Shown piece by piece: positions 28,114 to 38,559 of a DNA stretch of 64,000 bases; positions within the stretch are counted from its first letter, which is position 1; every line of letters starts with the position of its first letter. Source of the stretch: JAFGIG01 sp964397545 (GTDB taxonomy: Bacteria > SDB-A); the NCBI GenBank assembly GCA_964397545.1, contig CAYNIW010000001.1, forward strand, positions 1 to 64,000, given 5' to 3'. The translations under genes and the position numbers were made by a program. The notes beneath the pieces are model-generated. The model did no database searches. It was given only the letters and a program-made list of their open reading frames with translations, and was not told where the DNA came from.

Positions 28114-28796
28114 AGCTGATGATCCCATCTTATAGATTTAAGACCGCAGTTTAAATCTTCAATACTTTTGATTATTTCATGTGAAAGTTTGTCGGCGGGA
28201 CCACACTGGAACAGCTTTAAGTATATTTTAAGCCTGACTGTCTTTTCGGAATAATTTTTTTTCACGCTGAAAGTGATTATCTTCATTCTCTGCTTTTTGA
28301 GCGCGTCTATAAGAACCGAGGGTTCAAAAGTCTCGTCGGTTTCGACTATCAGAAATCTGTATGAATCTTTTGTAAATTTTTTTTCGAGTAAATGCATGAA
28401 CATGAGGGTTATAACAGCGATGGAAGTCGAAAAAAAGGCGAGAGAATAATACCCCGATGCAGTTGCCATCCCTATTCCTGCGGTCACCCAAAGAGAGGCC
28501 GCAGTTGTAAGGCCGCGGACATTGAATCCCTCCTTGAGTATTGTTCCCGCTCCGATGAAACCGATGCCCGTCAAAATCTGCGCCGCTATTCTTGAAGGGT
28601 CGGCCAATCCTTTGAAAACCGGATCCAATGCGATTTTTATTGAAATTATCATAAAAAGAGCGGAGCCCAGGCATACAAGGATATGAGTTCTGAATCCCGC
28701 CGCTCTCCCGTGAATGTCTCTTTCAATACCAATCAGCGCCCCTAATAAAGAGGCAAGCGCGAGTCTTGCAATATATGATGAAAAATATTCAGGCAT
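28110..28796 (-). CDS. MgtC/SapB-family membrane protein
   Basis: 228 residues. The N-terminal domain has about four to five helices with the family signature GALIGIERDIHGRAAGFRTH, then GFIGAGTI and GLTTAASLWVTAGIGMA. The C-terminal 80 residues form the soluble ACT-like domain seen in MgtC. MgtC-type proteins are linked to growth at low magnesium and to ATP synthase control in pathogens; many free-living homologues have no defined role. A good promoter lies just upstream. Confidence 0.9.
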   Translation of the reverse strand: MPEYFSSYIARLALASLLGALIGIERDIHGRAAGFRTHILVCLGSALFMIISIKIALDPVFKGLADPSRIAAQILTGIGFIGAGTILKEGFNVRGLTTAASLWVTAGIGMATASGYYSLAFFSTSIAVITLMFMHLLEKKFTKDSYRFLIVETDETFEPSVLIDALKKQRMKIITFSVKKNYSEKTVRLKIYLKLFQCGPADKLSHEIIKSIEDLNCGLKSIRWDHQL

Positions 28797-28805
28797 TACG
28801 AGAAT

Positions 28806-28834
28806 ATTATATTTGTTAAAATCTCAACTGTAAA
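28806..28834 (-). promoter_or_regulatory. Promoter of the MgtC-like gene
   Basis: On the minus strand, TTTACA (plus 28829-28834), a 17-nt spacer and a perfect TATAAT (28806-28811) lie ten bases before the start codon. Such a short leader implies initiation close to the Shine-Dalgarno region. Confidence 0.7.
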
Positions 28835-28852
28835 GGAAACGGAATTTTCATT

Positions 28853-31800
28853 TTAAGGCGCGTCTATTTTTCCGAGGATTTTTCGGACAACCCTCCTTCT
28901 CTTAAATCGGGCTAATTCATGTTCTGTCTTAAATGACCTGCAGTAGTTTCCTATCCAGGACAGACATTTAGTTTTGATTTTGACAAAAACCGCTGGTGAA
29001 TCCCCGAATACGGACAGCAAAGCATTTAACTCGTGGCCTTCTTCCGGCAAAGATTTTGACGATGAAATATAAGGCTTGAGTATGTTTCTCGCAGAGTCGA
29101 ATTGTCTTTTTTGGTCTGTTTTCAAGAACACTACTGCCGTTGCAGTTCTGTAGCTGATTTGGAGATCTTCGCTGGTTTCATTTTTCAACTTTGAATAAAG
29201 TCTATGAAAATCGCTTAAATAGGGCTCAAAAGCCTCTATCCTTTGATTTTCAGCACAATGCAGCAGGATAAGCTCTAAAATGTAGAATTCCATGGTTTTT
29301 GACTTGAGCTCGCGAAAGACTTTCTGAGCTTTTTCTAAATATCCAATTGAGCGGGAAATTTTATCTTTATTGTATTCGACTTCCGACAGTCCGAGATTGT
29401 AATAGCCTTCGCCGAGGAGATTGTCAATTTTCAAATTTAGTCTATGGTAGCATTCAAGCCATTGCACTGCTTCTTCATTATTGCCGAATTCGGCAAAATG
29501 AGTCGCTATGTTGTATGAAGTTATGGCTTCACCGAGGCTGTATCCTGTTTTTCTGTCAATGTCGTTGGCTTTTCCATAAGCGGAAAGAGCCTTGTGCGGT
29601 TTTCCCATACTGTCGTATATAACGCCAAGATTGTTGTAATTAGTGGAAAGCAGAGACAAAAGATTCAGTTTAGCAGCCTTTTTTTCAATTTCCAACCGGA
29701 TTTTGAGAGCTTTCTCGGGTTGCCCTTTTTCATTTAATATGTCGGCGAGTTTGCCTCTGTAAGAAAGCGAGACGGAATTGTTTTTATTGAGCAGAAGCTT
29801 TTTTGCTCTGTCAAGAATTGTATGGGAGTGGTTGATATCGCCGAGGAAATACAAAGCGTCGGCTTTATTCATCAGAAGTTTGAAAACAAGACCTTTTTCG
29901 ATTTTGTTGTTTTTTTTCGCAAGAGAAAGTCCCTTTTCAATAAATGTCAAAGATTCTCTGTAACGGCTTGTTCTTAAAAAATGAGCGGAGATTTCAAGAT
30001 AAAAAAGCGCTTTTTCGGATGAATTGAGGGAAAGTGAATTTATTCTGCCGAGAAAAAAAAGTGATTTTTTATGATTGCCGCAAAATCCGTATATTCTTCC
30101 TGCTATCATGAGATAATCGAACATAAGCTTTTTAGAGGGTGAAAAAAGTCCTTGTCCAATTATTTCTTCACATTTTTCGAGACAGTCTATCGCGTGATGG
30201 AAAGAATAACGCTTCTCGTCGTATTGCGAGGAGAGAAGAAAATACTTAAAAGCTTTTTCGTAATTTTTGGACATTTGGGCATGGTGCGCCATTAATTGTG
30301 CGAAAGACATATCTTTTGATCTGGAGTTTTCAAGATACTTAAACATCTCGCCGTGAAGCCGTATCTTTTCTTCATTTGTTATGCTCGAGTATATAGTGTC
30401 TCTTATCATGATGTGGCAAAAAGAATATTCGCCGTTTGATGTCTGTGAAATGAAATTTTTTTCCGTGGATTCATTGATAGTTAGATTGCCGGAAATGCCT
30501 TTAACCGACAGGATCATCTCTTTTTGAAAAGTATAACCCGCGACGGATGCCGCCTCCAAAAAGGCTTTTGTTTTGTCTCTCAAAATGTCAAAACGGCTCA
30601 TTATTATTTCACCGACGGTTTGGGGGACTGTAAAATTTTCAATCGCTTTACCGGTCCACATATTTTTGTCTTTCCAGAGGATTTTTCTATCTATGAGCAT
30701 TTTTGTTATCTCCTCTAAATAAAGAGGATTCCCCTGGCAGTGATCGAGGATTTGAGTTCGCAATTCAGCCGGTATATTTTCGACATTTAAGATAAAAGAA
30801 ATCAACTCCTGTGATTCGGATTTCTGAAGAGGGAACAGTGCGATTTGATGCAGGCGTGAAAATTTAGAAAATTTTCCCATGTATTCTGAAAGGATGTCTC
30901 CGGAATCACTCGAACGTGAAATCATGACAATCAATGCTTTTTTAGGCGGGAGCTCCCTTGCCAGAACTTCAATGAGGTCCAACAGCGGTTTTTTTGCCCA
31001 GTGAAGGTCTTCAAAGATAAAAATTTTTCTTTTTTTACCGGAGTGTTCAACACTCAGTTTTGAAAGTTCAGCGAGAATTTTCAACAAAAATCTAATCTTC
31101 GGTTTTTCAGAATCAATGGAAAATTTCCCCGTGAAAAAATCAATAAAAGTGTCCGCGGCAAGGTTATGATAAGAGATGCTGCTCTTTTTAAGAAAATTTC
31201 TGAATTTTATGAGGTCTTTTCGGGTCAGATCTTTAATTGAAAATTCCGGAAGAAGTGATTCAATGAAAGATTTGACACCGCTGAAACTATCCGCCCCGTA
31301 TGGTATTGATCTGGCTTTTATGGTTTCTGATCCTTTCCAGACCTTTCTTTTCAATTCTTCCACGAACCTTGTTTTTCCAACGCCGGGTTCTCCCGTGACC
31401 AGAAGCATCTTGTTTGAATTGTCGTTTTTATTAAGAAAATTTATTACAGATAAGAATTCCTTTTCCCTTCCGACAAAAGGAACACTGGCCCATTTTATTC
31501 CGCGCCTGCTCTGTCTTCTTATTTTTTGAGACAAGAGTTTATGAACATCTACAACATTTTTTTTTCCTTTGAATCTGACGCTTTGGACAAACCGAGTGTT
31601 GAAAAGATGCGATACGTCTTTCCGGACTTTATGGCTAATGTATATCTGATTTTTTGGGCATATCTGTTGGAGCCGGCTCGCGACATTAATCGCGTCTCCT
31701 ACTATTGAAAGGGATGATTTTCCGTTGACGTCTATTTCTCCGCAGAGGAGGTCGCCGGAGTGGATCCCTATGTGAAAGGAAATCGGAATACCCGCTGATT

Positions 31801-32077
31801 CGGTGAGAATCGCGGAAGATTTCCTTATTTCAAGGGCTGATAAGACAGCTCTCTCATCCTGATTTTCCAGGGATAAAGGCGCTCCGAAGGCAAAGACTAT
31901 CTGATCTCCCACAGTCTGATATAAAAAGCCTCCAAATTTTTTCGCGATTTTATCGGCTCTGCAGAAGACAAGTTCGAGAATTTTTTTTACTTTTTCCGGG
32001 TCATTGTTTTCAGCTATGGATGAAAATCCTGCTATGTCCACAAAAAGAAGAGAGCAAAATCTACGGGATGTCTTCAT
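28853..32077 (-). CDS. Class III nucleotide cyclase fused to AAA ATPase and TPR
   Basis: 1074 residues. Residues 5-165 form a class III adenylate/guanylate cyclase domain, with metal aspartate D14 in LLFVDIAGFS and IHSGDLLCGEIDV later. A STAND/AAA-type ATPase follows (Walker A GEPGVGKTR near 230; HWAKKP and IFEDLHW around Walker B), then about 450 residues of TPR-like helices. The architecture matches large signalling proteins in which TPR and ATPase modules control cyclase output. The ligand is unknown, and whether cAMP or cGMP is made cannot be read here. It lies seven bases downstream of the SprA-like gene and is probably cotranscribed. Confidence 0.88.
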   Translation of the reverse strand: MKTSRRFCSLLFVDIAGFSSIAENNDPEKVKKILELVFCRADKIAKKFGGFLYQTVGDQIVFAFGAPLSLENQDERAVLSALEIRKSSAILTESAGIPISFHIGIHSGDLLCGEIDVNGKSSLSIVGDAINVASRLQQICPKNQIYISHKVRKDVSHLFNTRFVQSVRFKGKKNVVDVHKLLSQKIRRQSRRGIKWASVPFVGREKEFLSVINFLNKNDNSNKMLLVTGEPGVGKTRFVEELKRKVWKGSETIKARSIPYGADSFSGVKSFIESLLPEFSIKDLTRKDLIKFRNFLKKSSISYHNLAADTFIDFFTGKFSIDSEKPKIRFLLKILAELSKLSVEHSGKKRKIFIFEDLHWAKKPLLDLIEVLARELPPKKALIVMISRSSDSGDILSEYMGKFSKFSRLHQIALFPLQKSESQELISFILNVENIPAELRTQILDHCQGNPLYLEEITKMLIDRKILWKDKNMWTGKAIENFTVPQTVGEIIMSRFDILRDKTKAFLEAASVAGYTFQKEMILSVKGISGNLTINESTEKNFISQTSNGEYSFCHIMIRDTIYSSITNEEKIRLHGEMFKYLENSRSKDMSFAQLMAHHAQMSKNYEKAFKYFLLSSQYDEKRYSFHHAIDCLEKCEEIIGQGLFSPSKKLMFDYLMIAGRIYGFCGNHKKSLFFLGRINSLSLNSSEKALFYLEISAHFLRTSRYRESLTFIEKGLSLAKKNNKIEKGLVFKLLMNKADALYFLGDINHSHTILDRAKKLLLNKNNSVSLSYRGKLADILNEKGQPEKALKIRLEIEKKAAKLNLLSLLSTNYNNLGVIYDSMGKPHKALSAYGKANDIDRKTGYSLGEAITSYNIATHFAEFGNNEEAVQWLECYHRLNLKIDNLLGEGYYNLGLSEVEYNKDKISRSIGYLEKAQKVFRELKSKTMEFYILELILLHCAENQRIEAFEPYLSDFHRLYSKLKNETSEDLQISYRTATAVVFLKTDQKRQFDSARNILKPYISSSKSLPEEGHELNALLSVFGDSPAVFVKIKTKCLSWIGNYCRSFKTEHELARFKRRRVVRKILGKIDAP

Positions 32078-32084
32078 CCTTTTT

Positions 32085-35000
32085 TCAGAATCTGAATTCA
32101 GCCCAGATGTTTAAACCTACGTTCCTTATTTTTCTGCCTGTCTGCCTGTCTTCATTTATAGTGTATATGCCGTTCATTCCGCCGGTCACGTTCTGTGAAA
32201 AGTTATATGAAGCCGTGGGAGCGACTGAATAGTTTGATCTGAAAGAAACTATTTCTCCAGAAGTCCTGTACATTTCTTTCGCAGTACTGTAATTGTAAGC
32301 AAGAGAAAAAGTCATAAGGCTGTTGAAGCGCAATGTCCTCCCGAAAAAAGGAAGACCGCCGGGAGCCGAAAAACTGTAGCTCACTGTCGCGGAATAAGAG
32401 TTGTTGAGCTGTCTGAGATATGTCTTTATTACACCGAGATTATCAATATCTGTCTGGGATCTCGTGGTCGAAAAATTGGTCAGGAAACCTTTCTTCCATC
32501 TGACCTGAAAAGAAACAAGCGGAGACATGTCGAGAGCCAGAGTAGTTCGCGTAGGTTCCTGATTTTCAGGTCCGGATTTCGATCTTGTCGTAGTAAAACC
32601 TGTTGAAATTGTCGAATTTTCAATAGCGTCAAGTTTCATAAATTTTTGAATATTCAGAAGGCTGACCGTTAATCGGGGCCATACTGTTGTTTCCGTGTAT
32701 GTCATGTTGCCGACATTTCCGCCGAAATTCCGGGACCAATTAAAGTGAACACCGGCAGTCAGGTTCGTAAAATTCAATCCGGAATTGCCAGAAAAACTGT
32801 ATAACCATCCGAAATAATCATTCGGAGAGACGTATTTCCCTGTCTCTTCGGGGTCCACATTTTCCAAGAAACCAAGCTGATATCTCCAGTCCGGAAGAGA
32901 AGTAAGTCTGTAGAGCCGGGTTGTTCTCGTCCTTGAAACGGTCAGGTTCAAAGGGGAAAGGTTCCTGCCGAATTTACCGAAATTCATTAAAAACCATTGC
33001 GGTGAGCCAGGCGAGGACAAAGAATCCTTGCTTTCATCCCTTATCTTTCCTATAAATTCGAAGGGCTGAACGAAACTGACTGTTGTGTTGAAGGATAGAG
33101 TGTTTGTATTGGAAACATTGTATATATCGGCAGTGTCGTAAGGCATTCTCAGCTCCGGGCGCGTATCTTCAGTATAGTTCGTTTCGAAAGTCACTGTCGG
33201 CCTGATGAAAGACAAGGGAAGGGGACTGTATCTTGCCGTCACTCTCTGGGATTTGATTATCTGCCTTCCGAGCATATAGTCGGAGATCTCAAGATCCCGG
33301 TTTTGAGTGAGAGAATATGTGAAACTCATCGGTTTTAATAAGTTGTAGCCCAGCGTCAGAGTGGTATTGAGATTTCTCTGCAGAAGGCTCGCTAGAAGCT
33401 GACCTGAGGTGTCGGGTATGAGATGGGAAGTGACTTTTGTGTAAGAATATGTGGACGTGAAGCTTATAATATTCAAGAATGTTCCTATTTCCTGTCCAGC
33501 AAACCTCAAGGGTTTTACCGTTGGGTTATGGGACCATGTGTATGTGGCTGTTTTGACCCAATTGGAATCCGCTCTGTTATATGTTATGTTGTTGTTGTTG
33601 GACCAGGAATAATTGAATCTCGAATGGTCTATCATCAGCGACACAAGGGTATTTAAGGATTTGCCGGATTTAGAGAGAGAGAATGAAAAGTGCCTTGTCT
33701 CGGATGACGATGATTGTTCTCTCGACTCTTCGGGATTGAGCCTTATGTCTGATCCCGGGTAGAATTTTGGATAACTGTTGGTTTTCGAATAAGAAGCGGT
33801 CAGAGGGAATGACAGCATCCATCTCGAAGGAAAAATTTTTCCCCCTTGGAAAGTAGCGTTTCCGGAATAATTTAAGGCAGTGGAGCCGCTTCCCCGCTCT
33901 TCGGTTATCCTCTGGTAGTCGGCGTCGACCTTGTAACCCGCGAGATTGACGGACAGGACATCTCCAAAAGTCATCCCCACATTTATATTTGTCGCCAAAC
34001 CTCTTTCTCTGTATGGCGAGACGAGCCTCAGATCGTTCATCCATATTTCGCCGTCAAGACCCATGGTCTGATTTTCGTTGACGACGCTCAGTGTCGTCCT
34101 GTTTATTTTAGTGAGAGAAGGTTTGTTCGCTCCGTAGGTGGTTATGTAATAATTCCCCGAATTCCAAGTTCCGGTTGTGTCTCCTTCGACTGTTTTTTTA
34201 AGATCAATAAACTTATCAAACTCAATTGACAATTCCTGCCATCCGTTGGGAATTGGCGTTCTGTATTCGTAATAGGAAAGGGTATCTCCGCCGAATTTTA
34301 TAGAAAAATATCCATCCTGTCCGTCTCCGTGGACATACAGAAGCATCTTTCTGTAATTATTGTAGTTGTCAGCCATGACAGTGGAGTAATAACAGCTTGC
34401 GGTTCTTCTGTAGCCTATGTTTCTCAGGACAAAAGCGAGGGATTGCTCTCTTTTTGTGTTGCCGTAATTGTCCCTTCCGGGGTCGAATGGAGGATAATAC
34501 CCCGGATCATCGTAGTTATTTCTTGTCGTCACTTCGAAAAATTCTTCCGGGATGGGAATCGCTGTCGAGTCCGCTGAATAGATGTCGTTTCTCTTCCATC
34601 TGTTTCCTGAAACGGAAATTCCTCCGAAGACAACAGAGTCTGTCCCGGTGAATCCGTCTATCCATATTCTTGCGTATCTTACTCTTTCCCAGTCAGGAGA
34701 TCCGACATAGGTTCCTACGCCGCTGTCGTGAAGAGGTATCTTGAATAACCTCCAGCCGTTGCCTCTGTCTATGTCGAGAAACAAAGTGTCATCCACGGAA
34801 AATGAATATTCGACGAAGTCTCTGGACATGTTGAGGATTCCGTCTCCGTTGAGGTCTTCCGTGTCGAGAATTTTGTTGTTTTCAGTGCCCTTGAGCTGTC
34901 TGTATGTGGACTGGTTTACGTCGTCAGGATAGTCGTCGTTCCATTCGTCTCCCGGTATGCGGTCCGCGTCTTTTCCCGCCACTCCGTCGAGTCCCACGTC

Positions 35001-37673
35001 TTCGCCTATATCGAGAACGCCGTTTCGGTTTCTGTCTTCAGTGTTCAATAAACCGTTCCAGCCCCCGATAGAGTCGTTGACGCCCGTTCTTCTCGCAACA
35101 TCTTCTGTAATATTGTATCCCAGGTCAATATTTACGTTTCCTCTTTCGCCGTAAACCCAGACTTCAAGATACCTGAACTGAGTAAGGTCAGCTCCAGTTT
35201 TTGAAATGCACTGCTGGACTGAGACATAGGATGAAGGCGATCCGTTTCTCGGTTCGATGACGAGGCTGAGGACCTGAATGTTGTCGTTTCTCTCCTGCTC
35301 GGGAAGATTCGGGTAAAGGTTGCCTTTTGTGAACCAGTCGTTGGGGCTGTACCAATATACCCGGCCGAGGTCCGAAGTATCTTTATAGACGGGAGAACTG
35401 CCGATAATATCGTCGGGGACACTTCCGAAGTGCCAATTCGCTCTGCTGACGCCGAGGTTCAGAGACATTTTGTTTCCATCCATGTCGTCGAGATAGACAA
35501 ATCCCTTTGTGTTCGGATTCGGCATAGAGACGGCTACGGCTCCCCTGATTGTCAGAAGAGACGGGGCGGTTGTGCTAATCAAAGGCAGAATGTCCACAGC
35601 TTTAGTCATTATTGAAGGCCTGAAAGTCATGTTAGCGTCAATAGTAGCCATTGTAATATTTCTCGGTTCATTTCCGAGTTGTGGATGTTCTTCTTTTGTG
35701 CTGATACTGCGATACATTGCAGTAGCGCCGATGTTAATCGCCGGCGACACGTTGTAATTGAATCTCACACCGAGAAGGGATTTGTCCGCCAAGCTTATAA
35801 AAGGCGCGTATTGAAAATCAATATTTACTACGGCATTTACGTCGTTGACTTTGTCCGTTATGAAAGTGATTATTCCGATGTCGTAGTCAATAGTATAGTC
35901 AATATTGCGGACAAGTCTTTCTCCGTTTACTGTTACGACTTCGGATCCTTCGAGGATGTTCATCGCTCCGAGAGAGAAAACAGACCTGACACCTTTGTAA
36001 GAGAGGACGAGTTTGTATTTTCTACCGACGTTTGTCGAAGTCGTATCGTAGATTATGGAGTCCGGATCGAGAAGGACAGTGCTGGAGAAAGGGAACTGCA
36101 GTGTATCTGGAAATGATATGAATCCTCTGTCGTAATCTACATATCCGTCGTCTATGTATCCATTGTCGTCATCATCTAGCCCAAGCAGTCTCAGGTAAGT
36201 GGTCCCTCCCTGTGTTTCTTCATCTGTTCCGGAACCCGTATTGTGTTTGTATATTTTAAGCTCAAAACTGCCGGGAACGACTGCCGTCGATCTGAGAGAG
36301 TACCTGTTTCTTATCTGAAGATCCCAAGTCGGGTAATATGTCCTTTCGACTAAAGGCTTGAGGACTTTTATATCTATCGTCTGGGAAGTGTCATAGACGT
36401 CCTGAACAGTTCCAACCGTGTCCACCCGTATTACCTGCCCCCCCGGAGCATTTCTTCTGTTTATGACGTAGCAAACACCGAGTGCGTTATTTTCATTGAG
36501 AGGGATCCTGAGTTCGAGGACTTTGCTCTGGTAGTTGAATATGAAAAAGTTGTTTGTTCCCGCTTCCTGAGGGTCGAAATAACCCAGGGGCAGAACGGTG
36601 TCAGGGTAAGGGGAGGCAGTATAGAAGCGAAGTCTTCCCTTAATCGCCCCGGTGAGGGCGTTGTTTGTTCCGTTGTTGTCGTCAACCCATACAATCAGTT
36701 TTGTTATCGTATCGTATGGATTGATGTCGCCGATGGAATCGCCCGGCAAACCTAGTCTGAAATACTGTCGTCTTATGTAATCGGTGTCCCAGAGGACTAA
36801 AGTATCTACTGTCGCTCTGCCCACGAAAGTTCTGCGTTCTGATTTGCCCTCTTCTTTTGAAGCAATTGCAATGATATTTATCCCTGCTATCTGCATTTCT
36901 GATTTTATTCCGAAAAGGCCCATCTGTATTGGAGGCATTCCGATAAGTTCCGTCCCAGGAAGAGAGAGCTGAGTGTGTCCCATTTCTATCAGGTGGATGA
37001 TTTCATCCTGTTCTCCCATATATTGAAGCCTTATCTTGTTTTTCAGGTCTGCCTGAGCTTCGCTGTTGTGATCGACGAAGACGTTGATTTTCTCCCCTAT
37101 CGTCCCCTGAAGGTTTACATTGAGCTGTTGCTTCATCTCGAGCTCGGGAAGAAAGTCATTTTGGCTGTATTCTGTCTGAATCGCATTCAGGTCAGTTGAC
37201 TGACTCCCTCCGAACTGAATTCGCTGTGACCCGCTGATTTTCAGATTTCCGCCTTGGCCTATAAAGCCGGCAATAGCCCTGGGCATTCTGATAGGCAGTT
37301 CAATGTCGGGTATCAGACCCTGATTTGAAAGGGTCTGCTGCTGTTGAAGGTAGGAAACAGTGTAGCTTGCGAGTTTATCCTTCAAAGTAGTAGTGTATGC
37401 GTAAGATTTATAGTCTTCTACCGACTTGATGTCTTGTGTCCACAGGACGAGAGAGTCGAAATATGCTTCTTCTATTAGAATACCCCTGTCGGGAAGAATA
37501 GTCTGTCTGAATTTAAGTTTTGAAAAGTTTCTGAACAGATAATCTCTCATCATATTTTCTATAGGGGAATGAAAACCGGTTTCCTGAGCGACTAAAACCG
37601 AATTGAGCCCCGCGGTGAACAGGACAGCTCGGAGTATAAAGATCAGAAAAATAAATCTATGAGCTTTTTTCAA
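32085..37673 (-). CDS. SprA/Sov-like giant outer-membrane translocon protein
   Basis: About 1860 residues from TTG 37673, which gives an ideal signal peptide (KKAHRFIFLIFILRAVLF); an ATG at 37751 would overlap the upstream gene by 95 nt. Diagnostic SprA segments include LNVNLQGTIGEKINVFVDHN, KIRLQYMGEQDEIIHLIEMG, and LFGIKSEMQIAGINIIAIAS. These are followed by long runs of amphipathic beta-strands and EF-like NGVLDIGEDVG loops. SprA forms the 36-strand outer-membrane channel of the type IX secretion system in Bacteroidota, where it is about 2400 residues; this version is shorter. No other T9SS component is in the window, so secretion function is inferred. Confidence 0.85.
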   Translation of the reverse strand: MKKAHRFIFLIFILRAVLFTAGLNSVLVAQETGFHSPIENMMRDYLFRNFSKLKFRQTILPDRGILIEEAYFDSLVLWTQDIKSVEDYKSYAYTTTLKDKLASYTVSYLQQQQTLSNQGLIPDIELPIRMPRAIAGFIGQGGNLKISGSQRIQFGGSQSTDLNAIQTEYSQNDFLPELEMKQQLNVNLQGTIGEKINVFVDHNSEAQADLKNKIRLQYMGEQDEIIHLIEMGHTQLSLPGTELIGMPPIQMGLFGIKSEMQIAGINIIAIASKEEGKSERRTFVGRATVDTLVLWDTDYIRRQYFRLGLPGDSIGDINPYDTITKLIVWVDDNNGTNNALTGAIKGRLRFYTASPYPDTVLPLGYFDPQEAGTNNFFIFNYQSKVLELRIPLNENNALGVCYVINRRNAPGGQVIRVDTVGTVQDVYDTSQTIDIKVLKPLVERTYYPTWDLQIRNRYSLRSTAVVPGSFELKIYKHNTGSGTDEETQGGTTYLRLLGLDDDDNGYIDDGYVDYDRGFISFPDTLQFPFSSTVLLDPDSIIYDTTSTNVGRKYKLVLSYKGVRSVFSLGAMNILEGSEVVTVNGERLVRNIDYTIDYDIGIITFITDKVNDVNAVVNIDFQYAPFISLADKSLLGVRFNYNVSPAINIGATAMYRSISTKEEHPQLGNEPRNITMATIDANMTFRPSIMTKAVDILPLISTTAPSLLTIRGAVAVSMPNPNTKGFVYLDDMDGNKMSLNLGVSRANWHFGSVPDDIIGSSPVYKDTSDLGRVYWYSPNDWFTKGNLYPNLPEQERNDNIQVLSLVIEPRNGSPSSYVSVQQCISKTGADLTQFRYLEVWVYGERGNVNIDLGYNITEDVARRTGVNDSIGGWNGLLNTEDRNRNGVLDIGEDVGLDGVAGKDADRIPGDEWNDDYPDDVNQSTYRQLKGTENNKILDTEDLNGDGILNMSRDFVEYSFSVDDTLFLDIDRGNGWRLFKIPLHDSGVGTYVGSPDWERVRYARIWIDGFTGTDSVVFGGISVSGNRWKRNDIYSADSTAIPIPEEFFEVTTRNNYDDPGYYPPFDPGRDNYGNTKREQSLAFVLRNIGYRRTASCYYSTVMADNYNNYRKMLLYVHGDGQDGYFSIKFGGDTLSYYEYRTPIPNGWQELSIEFDKFIDLKKTVEGDTTGTWNSGNYYITTYGANKPSLTKINRTTLSVVNENQTMGLDGEIWMNDLRLVSPYRERGLATNINVGMTFGDVLSVNLAGYKVDADYQRITEERGSGSTALNYSGNATFQGGKIFPSRWMLSFPLTASYSKTNSYPKFYPGSDIRLNPEESREQSSSSETRHFSFSLSKSGKSLNTLVSLMIDHSRFNYSWSNNNNITYNRADSNWVKTATYTWSHNPTVKPLRFAGQEIGTFLNIISFTSTYSYTKVTSHLIPDTSGQLLASLLQRNLNTTLTLGYNLLKPMSFTYSLTQNRDLEISDYMLGRQIIKSQRVTARYSPLPLSFIRPTVTFETNYTEDTRPELRMPYDTADIYNVSNTNTLSFNTTVSFVQPFEFIGKIRDESKDSLSSPGSPQWFLMNFGKFGRNLSPLNLTVSRTRTTRLYRLTSLPDWRYQLGFLENVDPEETGKYVSPNDYFGWLYSFSGNSGLNFTNLTAGVHFNWSRNFGGNVGNMTYTETTVWPRLTVSLLNIQKFMKLDAIENSTISTGFTTTRSKSGPENQEPTRTTLALDMSPLVSFQVRWKKGFLTNFSTTRSQTDIDNLGVIKTYLRQLNNSYSATVSYSFSAPGGLPFFGRTLRFNSLMTFSLAYNYSTAKEMYRTSGEIVSFRSNYSVAPTASYNFSQNVTGGMNGIYTINEDRQTGRKIRNVGLNIWAEFRF

Positions 37674-38559
37674 TATTTTTTTTTTTGCAGTCAATAGCTG
37701 AAAATAGCTTATTAAATACGGTTTTATAATTTTCATTGAAACCAAAACCAAGCGCTTTCCTGTTGCATGCTTTCACGCATTCACCGCATAGAAAGCAATT
37801 TCCGGAAGTAACAGCTTTTTCAATAGGCAGTTCGATGGGACATGCTTTTTCACAGAGCCCGCAAGACGTGCAAGCCTCCTTATTAATCCGGACTCTTATT
37901 AAACTGAACCTGCCGAAAAAAGAAAATACAGCGCCGACCGGACACGCCAGTCTGCAAAACGGCCTTTTCGAATAAATAGAAAAAACGAGAAAGGCGAGCA
38001 GAATCGAAAGCTTAAGGGAAAACATGGATTGGGCCAGATCCCTCAGCGACCCGGAGGCGGTTCCGAAAGCAATAAGAGGTATTCCCGCTTCGAAAGAACC
38101 CACAGGGCAAAGTTTACAAAACCACGGCTCTCCTGTGACGGAAGGCAGGAAAACAATCATTGAAAAAAAAACAAGATATTTAACGTTGGTGACAGGGTGA
38201 GGAATTTTTATCTTTAGAGTTTTAATCCGGTTGAGAAGCGCCTGGACAAGTCCGAAAGGGCAAAGCCAGCCGCAGACGAGTTTGCCTAATAAAAGTGAAA
38301 TCGAGATAAGAAAACCGAAAGCAAAGCGAGGAACAACCGTCGCTCCAGCGAGATGCCTGTATGTGAAAATGTGCTGTGTTACTCCTACAGGACAGGAAAA
38401 TGTCGCCGAAGGACAACTGTGGCAGTTGATGAAAGGAGTACAAAATCGCTTGGCTGAGCCCGTGTAAATTCCCTGGCTGAATCCTTTTAAGTAGCTGTTG
38501 AAAACGAAAAAAGAAAGCCCTCCGAAAAGAAAACGAATTTTTAAGAGAATTCTCATCAT
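37657..38559 (-). CDS. NapH-like membrane polyferredoxin
   Basis: About 300 residues from ATG 38559, which overlaps the upstream stop by 4 nt. Membrane helices alternate with Cys motifs: C48, C54, C57 and C64 (numbered from an earlier Met at 38583), CGWLCPFG, CKLCPVG and CRLACPVG. The C-terminus carries two 4Fe-4S ferredoxin motifs, CTSCGLCEKACP and CFLCGECVKAC. It belongs to the NapH/YccM/RdxA group that passes electrons across the cytoplasmic membrane. The electron partners are not evident. The two genes before it encode small membrane proteins that may belong to the same complex. Confidence 0.88.
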   Translation of the reverse strand: MMRILLKIRFLFGGLSFFVFNSYLKGFSQGIYTGSAKRFCTPFINCHSCPSATFSCPVGVTQHIFTYRHLAGATVVPRFAFGFLISISLLLGKLVCGWLCPFGLVQALLNRIKTLKIKIPHPVTNVKYLVFFSMIVFLPSVTGEPWFCKLCPVGSFEAGIPLIAFGTASGSLRDLAQSMFSLKLSILLAFLVFSIYSKRPFCRLACPVGAVFSFFGRFSLIRVRINKEACTSCGLCEKACPIELPIEKAVTSGNCFLCGECVKACNRKALGFGFNENYKTVFNKLFSAIDCKKKNIEKSS

